57,762 nucleotides of DNA from an uncultured Bacteroidota bacterium (lineage in GTDB: Bacteria; Bacteroidota; Bacteroidia; Bacteroidales; UBA12481), in the NCBI GenBank assembly GCA_903851365.1, contig CAINOB010000129.1, positions 1-57,762 of the forward strand, read 5' to 3'. The translations under genes were made by a program, and so were the position numbers. This document shows, one piece after another, positions 44,861 to 51,595 of the stretch. Below the pieces are notes generated by a model. The model was not told the DNA's origin, did not search any database, and saw only the letters and a program-made list of their open reading frames with translations. Within the stretch, counting starts at the first letter, position 1. The number at the start of each line of letters is the position of its first letter.

Positions 44861-45156
44861 ATTTCTAAGCTTCCAGGGCTGGTTCCGCTTGCGCACTCCG
44901 GGCTTCTCGCTTCCGATGGCTGTACGAAAGACCAAAGTTGTCTTCACCGCTTGCATTTTAGCCACCGAAAGTCGTTCGGGCCTTTCCGTTGTGCCCGTAT
45001 CCGTATGGCATTTCCCGGAAAAGCCCCAAAGGGAGTGACCTGAAACAATGCCCAAACCTCTCATTTTCTAAGCCTTTCCCAATGAGCACCCTCCAAAATT
45101 GCCGGTGCCGTGTTTCCAGTTTCTCATAATTTTGCGCGAAGATTCAAATCCAGCTG

Positions 45157-45258
45157 ATGGGATCATTCACTTTCTCAACGCACGCCCTCGCTCTTTACCT
45201 CGGTACACTGATGAATTCCGGAGTTACACTTGAAAGTATAACTCCATGGATCGATTGA
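45157..45258 (+). CDS. Possible 33-aa small protein
   Basis: An ATG-to-TGA frame of 33 codons encodes a mildly hydrophobic peptide beginning MGSFTFSTHALALYLGTLM and ending TPWID. It is unrecognised and reported only because this stretch otherwise has no gene. Confidence 0.2.
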   Translation: MGSFTFSTHALALYLGTLMNSGVTLESITPWID

Positions 45259-45418
45259 GATCATCCCACCTCAATACCTAACTATTAGGTGAATTACCCA
45301 ATAGTTTTTCGGCATAAGCCGCTCGTTCCTCGCTTTTATACGAAAAACTCTTGGTTTCCCAACAGTCCGGATTTGTTTTTCAAGAGCGCAATTATGCAAA
45401 ACTAAAAACTAAAACGTC

Positions 45419-45709
45419 ATGGCAAATTTTGAAAAAGTGTTCATCGGAAAAGGCAAGAAAATTGAGGGTTTGGACATCGTTAAGGTCACTATCCCCCTGG
45501 AACTTCTCCAGGAAATTGCGTACGAATACGAAGGCACCGGAAAGGCCTATGTGACTTTCGAAGTAGCTAAAATGAAGCAGGTTGACAGCTTCGGCAGGAC
45601 CCACAGCTGCTACTACAGCAAGAAGTCGGAAGTGGCAGCGAAACCCGCCCCGAAAGCCAGGAAATTGAAGAAAATCAGCAGCAAGGTCATGGCTGATGCG
45701 CCGTTCTAG
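45419..45709 (+). CDS. Small uncharacterised protein with basic C-terminal tail
   Basis: A 96-aa protein with a beta-rich first 65 residues (FEKVFIGKGKKIEGLDIVKV, then TIPLELLQEIAYEYEGTGKA) and an Ala/Lys/Pro-rich tail (KPAPKARKLKKISSK) like a nucleic-acid-binding extension. I do not recognise the family; similar small proteins occur in plasmids and integrative elements of this phylum beside radC. It has its own strong terminator, so it is expressed alone. Upstream AAACTAAAACGTCATG resembles the start region of the gene at 49486. Confidence 0.75.
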   Translation: MANFEKVFIGKGKKIEGLDIVKVTIPLELLQEIAYEYEGTGKAYVTFEVAKMKQVDSFGRTHSCYYSKKSEVAAKPAPKARKLKKISSKVMADAPF

Positions 45710-45728
45710 GAATCCCGGTTTTCAAGAC

Positions 45729-45753
45729 AAGCCTCAGCAATGAGGCTTTTTTT
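45729..45753 (+). terminator. Intrinsic terminator
   Basis: AAGCCTCA-GCAA-TGAGGCTT followed by a run of seven or more T, 19 nt after the stop codon of the 96-aa gene. The T run is followed by GTGCCC, as in the terminator at 46128. Confidence 0.9.
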
Positions 45754-45927
45754 GTGCCCTCCATTCCCTTGCTCGGGTCGATCCTTTCAATTCCCGGGAT
45801 GGCTTCGCCCGCCTTCAATTTCACTATGGAGTAACGGCATTTGTGATTCTGAAATTGACCGGCGCCTTCATCAAAAATCAGCCGGCTCAACCTTGGTGCG
45901 CATAATTAATCTTTAAATTTTATCATC

Positions 45928-46110
45928 ATGAGTTATTCAATTCCTTACCAGGTGAGTCAGTCGATCGAAGAACGTGAGTTTATTGATCACATGAACGATT
46001 TGTTATCCGACGTACTCGTATCCACACAGAGAATGGCAGATCTGTTCTTCTCTGATACACATGAGATCATTCAATTGATTGAACAGGGATCGATTGAGGA
46101 TGACGATTAG
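45928..46110 (+). CDS. Small acidic uncharacterised protein
   Basis: A 60-aa helical, acidic protein (IEEREFIDHMNDLLSDVLVS, ending EQGSIEDDD). No family recognised. It is monocistronic, with an AT-rich upstream region (TTAAATTTTATCATC) and its own strong terminator, which supports it as a real expressed gene. Size and charge would suit an anti-restriction or inhibitor protein of a mobile element, but that is only a guess. Confidence 0.65.
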   Translation: MSYSIPYQVSQSIEEREFIDHMNDLLSDVLVSTQRMADLFFSDTHEIIQLIEQGSIEDDD

Positions 46111-46127
46111 CATCCGGTTGCAATTGT

Positions 46128-46156
46128 AAGGGAAGCTTCGCGGCTTCCCTTTTTTT
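46128..46156 (+). terminator. Intrinsic terminator
   Basis: AAGGGAAGC-TTCGCG-GCTTCCCTT, a 9-bp stem with a tract of seven or more T, followed again by GTGCCC. 18 nt after the 60-aa gene. Confidence 0.9.
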
Positions 46157-46492
46157 GTGCCCGACCACCTAGATAAGAGTATTGGGATTTGTAGCGTGAT
46201 CCGTATGTGTGAGGTGTGTGCATGTGCACGCGCTAACCTGGCGTGCCTATGCCAGGCACAGTCATGTTGAAGGACTGATTACAGTCCATAAAGTTGGCGT
46301 GTCTGAGTACAGCCACTGGAATAGTAGGACTCGACAAAGTTGATCGGTTGCCTTTCCGATGGATGGAAAGAGTCCGGTTTGCGGGTGCCGTCCGGAGGGT
46401 GGAATTCATATTTCCTGAGAATGGAACGCGCGCCGGGATACATCGCATTAGGGCGGGGTCGGGGCACAGCTGTAACCAGGCGGAGCCTGGTA

Positions 46493-46559
46493 GCGAAAAA
46501 TCAGGGCAACTGCTTGATTTATTCATACTTCATAAATAATTGATTTCCTGATTTTTCGC
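46493..46559. repeat. 13-bp perfect inverted repeat, 41-bp spacer
   Basis: GCGAAAAATCAGG (46493-46505) and CCTGATTTTTCGC (46547-46559) are exact complements. The spacer itself is partly self-complementary (TTGATTTATT versus AAATAATTGA). Confidence 0.75.
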
Positions 46560-46566
46560 CAAAAGC

Positions 46567-46616
46567 AAACTTTTTCTTTGCCCGGACAAAGAAAAAGTTT
46601 CCAAAAAGAAATCCGT
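46567..46616 (+). repeat. Palindromic ACTTTTTCTTT repeat, copy 1
   Basis: AAACTTTTTCTTTG-CCCGGA-CAAAGAAAAAGTTT, a perfect 14-bp stem, then CCAAAAAGAAATCCG. Similar palindromes are scattered through many Bacteroidota genomes. Confidence 0.8.
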
Positions 46617-46733
46617 TGAAATGTCCTTTTGTGTGATGTTTTTCCAATGAAGTCATTCATCGTAACTACTTCTGTTTTAAGATTTTTGGAGTATCTTTTT
46701 CGTACTTTTTCACTGATCCTGCAATAAGTGGAT

Positions 46734-46790
46734 GTACTTTTTCTTTTTTCTATGCCCGGGAAAAGAAAAAGTACCAAAAAGAAAACCCGT
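46734..46790 (+). repeat. Palindromic ACTTTTTCTTT repeat, copy 2
   Basis: GTACTTTTTCTTTT and AAAAGAAAAAGTAC are perfect complements around a GCCCGGG-containing loop, then CCAAAAAGAAAACCCG. It shares core and 3' flank with copy 1. Confidence 0.8.
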
Positions 46791-47040
46791 TTTGTAAGAT
46801 CCGGTACACCTCGGACGGCTCTGGGGCACCACGCTTGTCTGTCTGTTTATTATTAATGTAACCACCAAGGTAGTCGCATTCCCGGAAATCCGGCTCGGGA
46901 TCCGTGACCACTGCTATGTCGTAATCCGAAGATCCTCCCGGTCCCGGATTGCTTCGCACGAATTCATTTTGCGGGTACACAAAATGACCTTCGCCACTCG
47001 CTCCAATTCCGGTCCTGCTCCAATGAATGTGGTCACATTA

Positions 47041-47084
47041 ATCAGAGTGTGCCTGATACTCGAAACAAATCCGAAAGGCATCGG
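47041..47084 (+). promoter_or_regulatory. Conserved structured leader, copy 1 (before radC)
   Basis: ATCA, then hairpin GAGTGT-GCCTG-ATACTC, then AACAAATCCGAAAGGCATCGG. The ATG of radC follows 11 nt later. Copies at 48335 and 48651 share the hairpin and the GAAAGGCATCG box. One stem position is A-T here and G-C in the other copies. Confidence 0.65.
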
Positions 47085-47095
47085 TGCCATTTTCC

Positions 47096-47773
47096 ATGAA
47101 GTACAACTCAGTGATCTCAACTCCCTGGCAGGTGAACGATTCGGCAGCTGCCAAACTGGTTCAGACCGGATCCAGCGCATTGTCCAACTACGAAATTCTC
47201 TCGGTCGCAGCAGGAATTTCAGAAGAATCATCCAGGAAATTACTGGTATTGGCCGGGAATGATTACCACTTGCTGGCTAAATTGACTTTGAATCAAATGT
47301 GCCAGGTTGATGGAATTACCACGGCCCGGGCCATCCGTATCGCAGCTATTTTCGAGATCGGCCGCAGGAGAAAGTCAACGCCGGCATCCCTTCGGCCTAA
47401 AATCCGTTGTTCACAGGATGCTTGGAAATTGCTTGAAGGCTTGCTGTCAGATCTTCAGCACGAAGAATTTTGGGTCCTGCTGTTGAACCGTTCGAACCAG
47501 GTTATCGATCAGAAACGGATCAGCTCGGGCGGGATCTCCGGAACGGTTACCGATGTCCGGTTGATTCTCAATGCAGCCGTTGAACGCCTGGCGTCAGGAA
47601 TCATACTTGCCCATAACCACCCGTCCGGCAACTTATCTCCCTCGGAAGCCGATCTGAAAATCACGAAGAAAATCAAGGAAGCCGCTCAGATGCTGGATCT
47701 CTCGTTACTGGATCATCTGATTGTTTCCGATCAGGGTTACCTCTCCATGGCCGATGACAACTTAATGCCGTAA
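47096..47773 (+). CDS. radC: RadC-family JAB-domain protein
   Basis: About 225 aa. N-terminal helix-hairpin-helix region (about 30-90; LSNYEILSVAAGI, MCQVDGITTARAIRI), then the MPN/JAB domain (about 100-225). The metal motif is HNHPSGNLSPSEADLKITKK, preceded by SSGGISGTVTDVRLIL and followed by LDHLIVSD. RadC proteins are frequent on plasmids and integrative elements; no DNA-repair role is established. The start is the ATG at 47096 after leader copy 1 (a GTG at 47084 is also possible). It lies 6 nt before the GP88-like gene. Confidence 0.93.
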   Translation: MKYNSVISTPWQVNDSAAAKLVQTGSSALSNYEILSVAAGISEESSRKLLVLAGNDYHLLAKLTLNQMCQVDGITTARAIRIAAIFEIGRRRKSTPASLRPKIRCSQDAWKLLEGLLSDLQHEEFWVLLLNRSNQVIDQKRISSGGISGTVTDVRLILNAAVERLASGIILAHNHPSGNLSPSEADLKITKKIKEAAQMLDLSLLDHLIVSDQGYLSMADDNLMP

Positions 47774-47779
47774 CCTGTT

Positions 47780-48325
47780 ATGATCCACACACTATTTAGT
47801 TTTGGAAATCTGAAGCAGGAGAGTACGACGGCCATTTTCAACATCACCCCTGCTTTGGATTGTCCTTCTGATAAACTCGGGCTTTGCCGGATCCCACGGA
47901 AATGCTATGCGAAATATCCCGAACGTGCCTTCCCTGGGGTAAGAGGTCACCGGAGGCATCAGTCGAAGTTTTGGGATCTGTGCTCCCCGGAGTTATTCGT
48001 GTATGAACTCACGAAATTTGAATTCGAAAAACTTCGGTTCAGCGAATCCGGTGATTTCCGGCACCAGGATGACGTAATGAAAGTGAAGGCAATCGCACGG
48101 CTGATAGATAGACCGGTTTGGACCTACACGGCCCGTAGGGATCTCGACTTCTCAGATCTGCCAGGTAACCTGATTATCTCAGGATCCGGATTCATGCTGG
48201 ATAACCAATTCAATGCCGTTATCAATCCTGATGATTATAATGGGGTCGTTTGTCCACGCAATTGCCGGTTCTGTAACTATTGCATCGAGAAAGCCGGCCG
48301 TCAGATCTATTGTGCCATCCATTAA
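47780..48325 (+). CDS. GP88-family phage/plasmid protein
   Basis: A 181-aa protein matching the GP88 family first seen in phages. Order of signatures: ITPALDCPSDKLGLCRIPRK with CYAKYPE, VRGHRRHQSKFW, FSESGDFRHQDD, VWTYTARRDL, LIISGSGF, and a C-terminal CPRNCRFCNYC. The many cysteines (three at the front, four near the end) suggest a metal or Fe-S site. The biochemical role is unknown to me. It is co-transcribed with radC (6-nt gap). Confidence 0.8.
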   Translation: MIHTLFSFGNLKQESTTAIFNITPALDCPSDKLGLCRIPRKCYAKYPERAFPGVRGHRRHQSKFWDLCSPELFVYELTKFEFEKLRFSESGDFRHQDDVMKVKAIARLIDRPVWTYTARRDLDFSDLPGNLIISGSGFMLDNQFNAVINPDDYNGVVCPRNCRFCNYCIEKAGRQIYCAIH

Positions 48326-48334
48326 CTATCAATT

Positions 48335-48379
48335 AACCAGGGTGCACTTGGATACCCCAACAAGAGAGAAAGGCATCGA
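48335..48379 (+). promoter_or_regulatory. Conserved structured leader, copy 2
   Basis: AACCAG, hairpin GGGT...ACCC with loop GCACTTGGAT, AACAAGAGAGAAAGGCATCGA, then the ATG of the 88-aa gene 3 nt later. It has lost the CCGA/TCGG pairing seen in the other two copies. Confidence 0.6.
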
Positions 48380-48382
48380 AAT

Positions 48383-48649
48383 ATGACAGAACAGATTTAT
48401 TTATGCACAAGCTCTCACTTCCATCCGATCCGGGATCCTTATGATCCGCTTTGCCTGGTTTGGATGGCAGTTGAAGGGCATTACGATAAAGTAACCTCAA
48501 AGGTTTACCGCTCCCACAACTTTGCCGAAATGCTTCACCTGGCCTACCAAATGGCTAACGAAAGAGGAATGAAACTCACGGTTCTTTCGACAAATATTGA
48601 ACCTGAATTAATCTATCATCTAGAACATTGCGAATCCATCAAATTGTAA
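48383..48649 (+). CDS. Small uncharacterised protein
   Basis: An 88-aa protein, mixed alpha/beta, with LCLVWMAVEGHYDKVTSKVY and FAEMLHLAYQMANERGMKLT. No family recognised. It follows leader copy 2, and its stop lies within 2 nt of leader copy 3, so it belongs to the radC cluster. Confidence 0.65.
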   Translation: MTEQIYLCTSSHFHPIRDPYDPLCLVWMAVEGHYDKVTSKVYRSHNFAEMLHLAYQMANERGMKLTVLSTNIEPELIYHLEHCESIKL

Positions 48650-48650
48650 T

Positions 48651-48694
48651 CAACCGGGTGTGCTTGATACCCATACAAGTCCGAAAGGCATCGG
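48651..48694 (+). promoter_or_regulatory. Conserved structured leader, copy 3
   Basis: CAACC, hairpin GGGTGT-GCTTG-ATACCC (6 bp with one G-T), ACAAGTCCGAAAGGCATCGG, and the ATG of the next gene 10 nt further. It agrees with copy 1 at almost every base outside the stem and spacer. Confidence 0.65.
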
Positions 48695-48704
48695 CATTTA
48701 TTTC

Positions 48705-49094
48705 ATGGTTAACAGAAAATTTGATCTTCATTTTACCTGTGCAGCATGTGATTGGGAATGGACCGTCGAATATCCCATCCAGTCAACATCGGAAAACTGC
48801 TCTGAGTGTGATCTCGATACCCGATCTGATCGTTGCACCGAAATCCCACTCACGAACATAGACTTCGTTGTCGATTACATGACCTGGGGATCTGCTATGA
48901 ACCAGCTGTTTCTGATCGATGCCGTTACGAAACAGGCTGAACTGGTAATCGCCCAGCAGGATCAACTGCGCATCGATATGAAAAACAACTTCATTCATCC
49001 GGATGTATGGATCCGTGCCGCGGTTGAATTCAAGAAACAGGCCGGGGAATTCTACTCGCGTGACGAACACGCTAAAACTGTTTCCAATGGATAG
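48705..49094 (+). CDS. Small protein with a possible zinc ribbon
   Basis: About 129 aa. Two CxxC-like pairs, FTCAACDWEW and ENCSECDLD, suggest a small zinc ribbon at about residues 10-45; the rest is helical (WIRAAVEFKKQAGEFYSRDE). A GTG at 48660 would add 15 residues encoded by the leader repeat, so the ATG at 48705 is preferred. It overlaps the next gene by 8 nt. Confidence 0.65.
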   Translation: MVNRKFDLHFTCAACDWEWTVEYPIQSTSENCSECDLDTRSDRCTEIPLTNIDFVVDYMTWGSAMNQLFLIDAVTKQAELVIAQQDQLRIDMKNNFIHPDVWIRAAVEFKKQAGEFYSRDEHAKTVSNG

Positions 49095-49410
49095 TACTTA
49101 TTCACCGAAAGAATATTCGATGATCCGGGAAATGAGCCGGCTCCGGAAGGTTTGCGCGGAACTCAGGTGCGATAATGAGGAAATTGTCGCCCATGTATTT
49201 TGGTTCCTCTCCAACTGGCCCGCCGATTTCATCGAGAAATGCTGGGGTAATGATCCCAGGCTGCATGAGCATTTGCACGATAAATTCGTGGGCTATTACT
49301 CGAAAGCTCCCAATCCGCACTCGGCCGTTCTTCAGTTTTATTGGGAACTGGATGCCAAAGGGAAAGCGGTACTGATCGATTACATTTTATCGCTTCCAAA
49401 AACAAAGTAA
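49087..49410 (+). CDS. Small uncharacterised helical protein
   Basis: About 107 aa, helical (MIREMSRLRKVCAELRCDNE, FWELDAKGKAVLIDYILSLP-like end). No family recognised. It is translationally coupled to the preceding gene (ATG overlaps its stop) and ends in a strong terminator, closing the radC-led unit. Confidence 0.65.
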   Translation: MDSTYSPKEYSMIREMSRLRKVCAELRCDNEEIVAHVFWFLSNWPADFIEKCWGNDPRLHEHLHDKFVGYYSKAPNPHSAVLQFYWELDAKGKAVLIDYILSLPKTK

Positions 49411-49430
49411 TAGAACCAGTTACTAAACCG

Positions 49431-49461
49431 AAAGGGGTGGGGGAGCTCACCCCTTTTTTTT
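49431..49461 (+). terminator. Intrinsic terminator
   Basis: AAAGGGGTG and CACCCCTTT pair around GGGGAGCT, followed by an eight-T tract; 20 nt after the stop of the 107-aa gene. Confidence 0.85.
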
Positions 49462-49485
49462 ATCAAAATCTTAAACTTATACGTC

Positions 49486-49803
49486 ATGAAAACCAACTTG
49501 ATCCATTCCTTGAAACTCAAGTCCGGTGCGGAATTCCCAATCGGTACTCCGTTTTCCGTTTACCCGCATCTAAACGATGTCCATGCTCAATTGTTTGTTG
49601 ATGGATCCTTCGAACCCATCATCATACGCATCGTTAATCTTTTCAATTACTTTCCGGAATTCATTGAAGTAACCCCCGAGGCTCTCGACGAAGCTATGAT
49701 GGATGGAGAATGCCCTTCCATGAACGGCGAAACCGGGATTGGACCCGATGGGCATGATTCGGATGGCTGGCCGTCAATCCTGTCAGCCGCCGGAATAATC
49801 TAA
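49486..49803 (+). CDS. Small acidic uncharacterised protein
   Basis: A 105-aa protein: beta-rich first half (HSLKLKSGAEFPIGTPFSVY) and acidic, Gly/Asp-rich end (SMNGETGIGPDGHDSDGWPS). No family recognised. Its upstream region CTTAAACTTATACGTCATG resembles that of the gene at 45419. The next gene follows after 4 nt. Confidence 0.6.
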   Translation: MKTNLIHSLKLKSGAEFPIGTPFSVYPHLNDVHAQLFVDGSFEPIIIRIVNLFNYFPEFIEVTPEALDEAMMDGECPSMNGETGIGPDGHDSDGWPSILSAAGII

Positions 49804-49807
49804 TCCC

Positions 49808-50047
49808 ATGAATACTCCTGAAATCTTCGATACTCCTATGTCTGCCAGGCAGTTCAACCGGATACAATGGGATCTTTATGGTGACTATGTGGTGAGATGC
49901 ATCATGAACGATGTCCCTTATGAGCCTAAAGACATATATTTCCCGGGTTTGCCAGTCAATTATGGTTATGCTCTGAAAACTCTATACTCCGGGATCCAAT
50001 GGAAGAAGCGGAAACGTGATTTCGGATTTAGGTCAAACCATATCTGA
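49808..50047 (+). CDS. Small uncharacterised protein
   Basis: A 79-aa protein with aromatic-rich middle (FNRIQWDLYGDYVVRCIMND) and a basic end (WKKRKRDFGFRSNHI). No family recognised. It sits 4 nt behind the 105-aa gene, so it is likely in the same transcript. Confidence 0.55.
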   Translation: MNTPEIFDTPMSARQFNRIQWDLYGDYVVRCIMNDVPYEPKDIYFPGLPVNYGYALKTLYSGIQWKKRKRDFGFRSNHI

Positions 50048-50403
50048 GGGCGATAAACCCGGCGGTTGGAAGGACATCCCGGTGCTTGAATTGCTTGATC
50101 TAAGGCAAAAGCGAGGCTTCGGGATGTCTGGATATGTTGGGAATTGCTATAGCTAACATGTGAAAATAATCTCATACTTTCTGTATAAAGTTTGTTAAGT
50201 ATAACCAAAATCCGATTACTAGACTGAGGTTGATCGTAAGGCATTAAAAATCAAGATAGAATAAAATGGAGCAATTTACACTTTGTATAGAAGTATAGAC
50301 TGGGGAGGAAGGTTCCTGCGAAAATCCAGGAGGTTGGTTGATAAAGCTGATGTGTGGATCTGAAAAACAAAGGGTAAAAATTGAATTATGACCACTTAAA
50401 TGA
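50048..50403. other. Gene-free stretch at the end of the radC cluster
   Basis: No gene is visible. A perfect 9-bp inverted repeat, GACATCCCG (50073-50081) and CGGGATGTC (50120-50128), may form a stem-loop but lacks a T tract. Confidence 0.5.
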
Positions 50404-50664
50404 TTAAAAATGCATCCGCTCTGCTCGATCTATATATAGTACCTCGTTGGTGGGGAGCCCCAGGGCAGTCATGGAATTGATGCTAAAATATTGTCTCAGC
50501 GAGTCAATTTCATGTCTTTTTTCGGGAAGCCATGGATTATTGGAAATAACGCTCAAAAACCCTACCTCTGGCGGACCTTCTTGAACACCCTTAGCAACTC
50601 TATTTATCAACAGCCGGCTAAATTCGTTGACCACCAAGACATCAGGGAGGATGAGGCTTTCCAA
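50404..50664 (-). pseudogene. Reading-frame remnant associated with an IS-linked repeat
   Basis: An 86-aa open frame. The first 26 residues (ESLILPDVLVVNEFSRLLIN) are also encoded on the plus strand at 57460-57520 (ESLILTDFLVVNEFCRLLIN); the rest has no counterpart there. Both look like fragments of one mobile sequence with different right-hand joins. Function unrecognised. Confidence 0.4.
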
Positions 50665-50724
50665 TGATTTTAATCAAGCCTTAAGCGACCTCTTTGGGGA
50701 TTGGTCAACCTCAGGCGCCGGAGA
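50600..50724 (-). repeat. 125-bp repeat, inverted relative to 57391-57518
   Basis: Starting at TCTCCGGCGC (read on the minus strand) it matches 57391-57518 at close to nine bases in ten through GCTGTTGATAAA. At the right edge of the window this sequence directly follows an IS3-type orfA, so it is probably part of that element. Confidence 0.8.
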
Positions 50725-51139
50725 CTGGTTTTTTGAGCGATTTGTCCAGTGATTGCATCCAGCAGCTTTAATTCAAAAGAATAGGGGGTAAAAAAGTAGA
50801 TCATTCCTAAATGTAGGCCCGAACAGGAACACGAAAAAGGACACGAAAAAAGGCTGCCAACATACATATCGGCAACCTTTTAAAATAAATCCCCAAAAAA
50901 CAATGTGAATTTACAACATTAATCTGTATTAAATGAATTCCTATCGGTGGCTTTTGAACACAGCCTATCGTCTGGAGAAATCGGGAAAAATGTCAGCTTT
51001 CGCCAGTCAATTTAATGAAGGACTTTTAATCTTTAAGTATTGAATATAAGGTGTTTATATAAATATTACTATGCACATTCTAGTCGGCGGACCTTGGCAA
51101 ATGCTCCGTTTCTTCCAAACATGGTTCACGGATTTTTCC
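50725..51139. other. Gene-poor stretch before the lipoprotein operon
   Basis: No convincing gene. A 65-aa minus-strand frame (50670-50867) reads through into the repeat and looks like debris. AT-rich sequence from 50880 on, with a short AATGT/ACATT palindrome near 50902. Confidence 0.45.
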
Positions 51140-51595
51140 TCACTGGAAAGACGGTTGCGACCTGGTAATTTCTCCTTTAATGATATCCACTTTATCAAAA
51201 GCAAATTTAAGTCCACCATAACCATAAGGGAATCCTGCCTGGATACAGGAATCACCTCCGCAGGTACAGGTAATAATTGCCTGATAATAGAAACGACCTT
51301 CGGGTAGGTAGATTTGGTAAATTTGTTTGACATCCGAAACATTGGAATGGTAAAAGAATATATCCCGGTACATTTCATCCATTGAATTGCACACAGCCAG
51401 ATCGACCCGGCGAATTCCATTCTGTATGACCTGGTAAACGGGCAGCTTGAATTCCACCTCGAGAATCCCGTAATTCTCGGGAAGAGGAACCCCTTCGGAA
51501 CCTGTAAACGGTTTTTCTTCGACACAACCATTTAAAACAAACCCGACAACCAGGACTATCCAAAGCTTCCACAATCGGTTGTTAAAAATCTTCAT
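51140..51595 (-). CDS. Small predicted lipoprotein
   Basis: A 151-aa protein. The lipoprotein signal is LWIVLVVGFVLNGCVEE with Cys at the lipobox. The mature part has a CTCGGDSC cluster near the end. No domain recognised. It is the last gene of a five-gene minus-strand operon; its start overlaps the stop of the DUF4249 gene by 14 nt. DUF4249 genes are often followed by a small lipoprotein of this kind. Confidence 0.75.
   Translation of the reverse strand: MKIFNNRLWKLWIVLVVGFVLNGCVEEKPFTGSEGVPLPENYGILEVEFKLPVYQVIQNGIRRVDLAVCNSMDEMYRDIFFYHSNVSDVKQIYQIYLPEGRFYYQAIITCTCGGDSCIQAGFPYGYGGLKFAFDKVDIIKGEITRSQPSFQ

Larger units (their letters stand above)
44591..45418. other. 828-bp region without a firm gene
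   Basis: I see only two short open frames that look protein-like (44738-44860 and 45157-45258), a heptad repeat at 44653, and an AGTTTTTCG/CGAAAAACT inverted repeat near 45305-45350 ahead of the next small gene. The codon pattern does not support a longer gene on either strand. Confidence 0.5.
46157..47040. other. 884-bp gene-free mosaic of inverted repeats
   Basis: No supportable gene. It contains a hairpin ACCAGGC-GGA-GCCTGGT near 46477, a 13-bp perfect inverted repeat at 46493/46547, and two copies of an ACTTTTTCTTT palindrome followed by CCAAAAAGAAA (46567 and 46734). Open frames on both strands here look like chance readings. Confidence 0.6.

Noticed and set aside
44840-45064. A 74-aa minus-strand frame and its plus-strand shadow
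   Set aside because: Composition is Arg/Lys/Thr-rich without family features on either strand and no expression signals are seen.
46750-46980. A 76-aa minus-strand frame with SSDYDIAVVTDPEPDFRECD
   Set aside because: It reads directly through the ACTTTTTCTTT palindrome at its end (giving FSFWYFFFSRA), has no start signal and no recognised family. It is more likely a chance frame or debris.
46914-47262. Open frames on both strands before radC
   Set aside because: Their similarity to each other and to the frame at 48660 comes from the repeated nucleotide leader; indels break the frame between copies, so they are not treated as genes.
42351-50400. CRISPR array or diversity-generating retroelement
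   Set aside because: The repeats here are pairs or triples at irregular distances, with no regularly spaced array, no cas genes and no reverse transcriptase.
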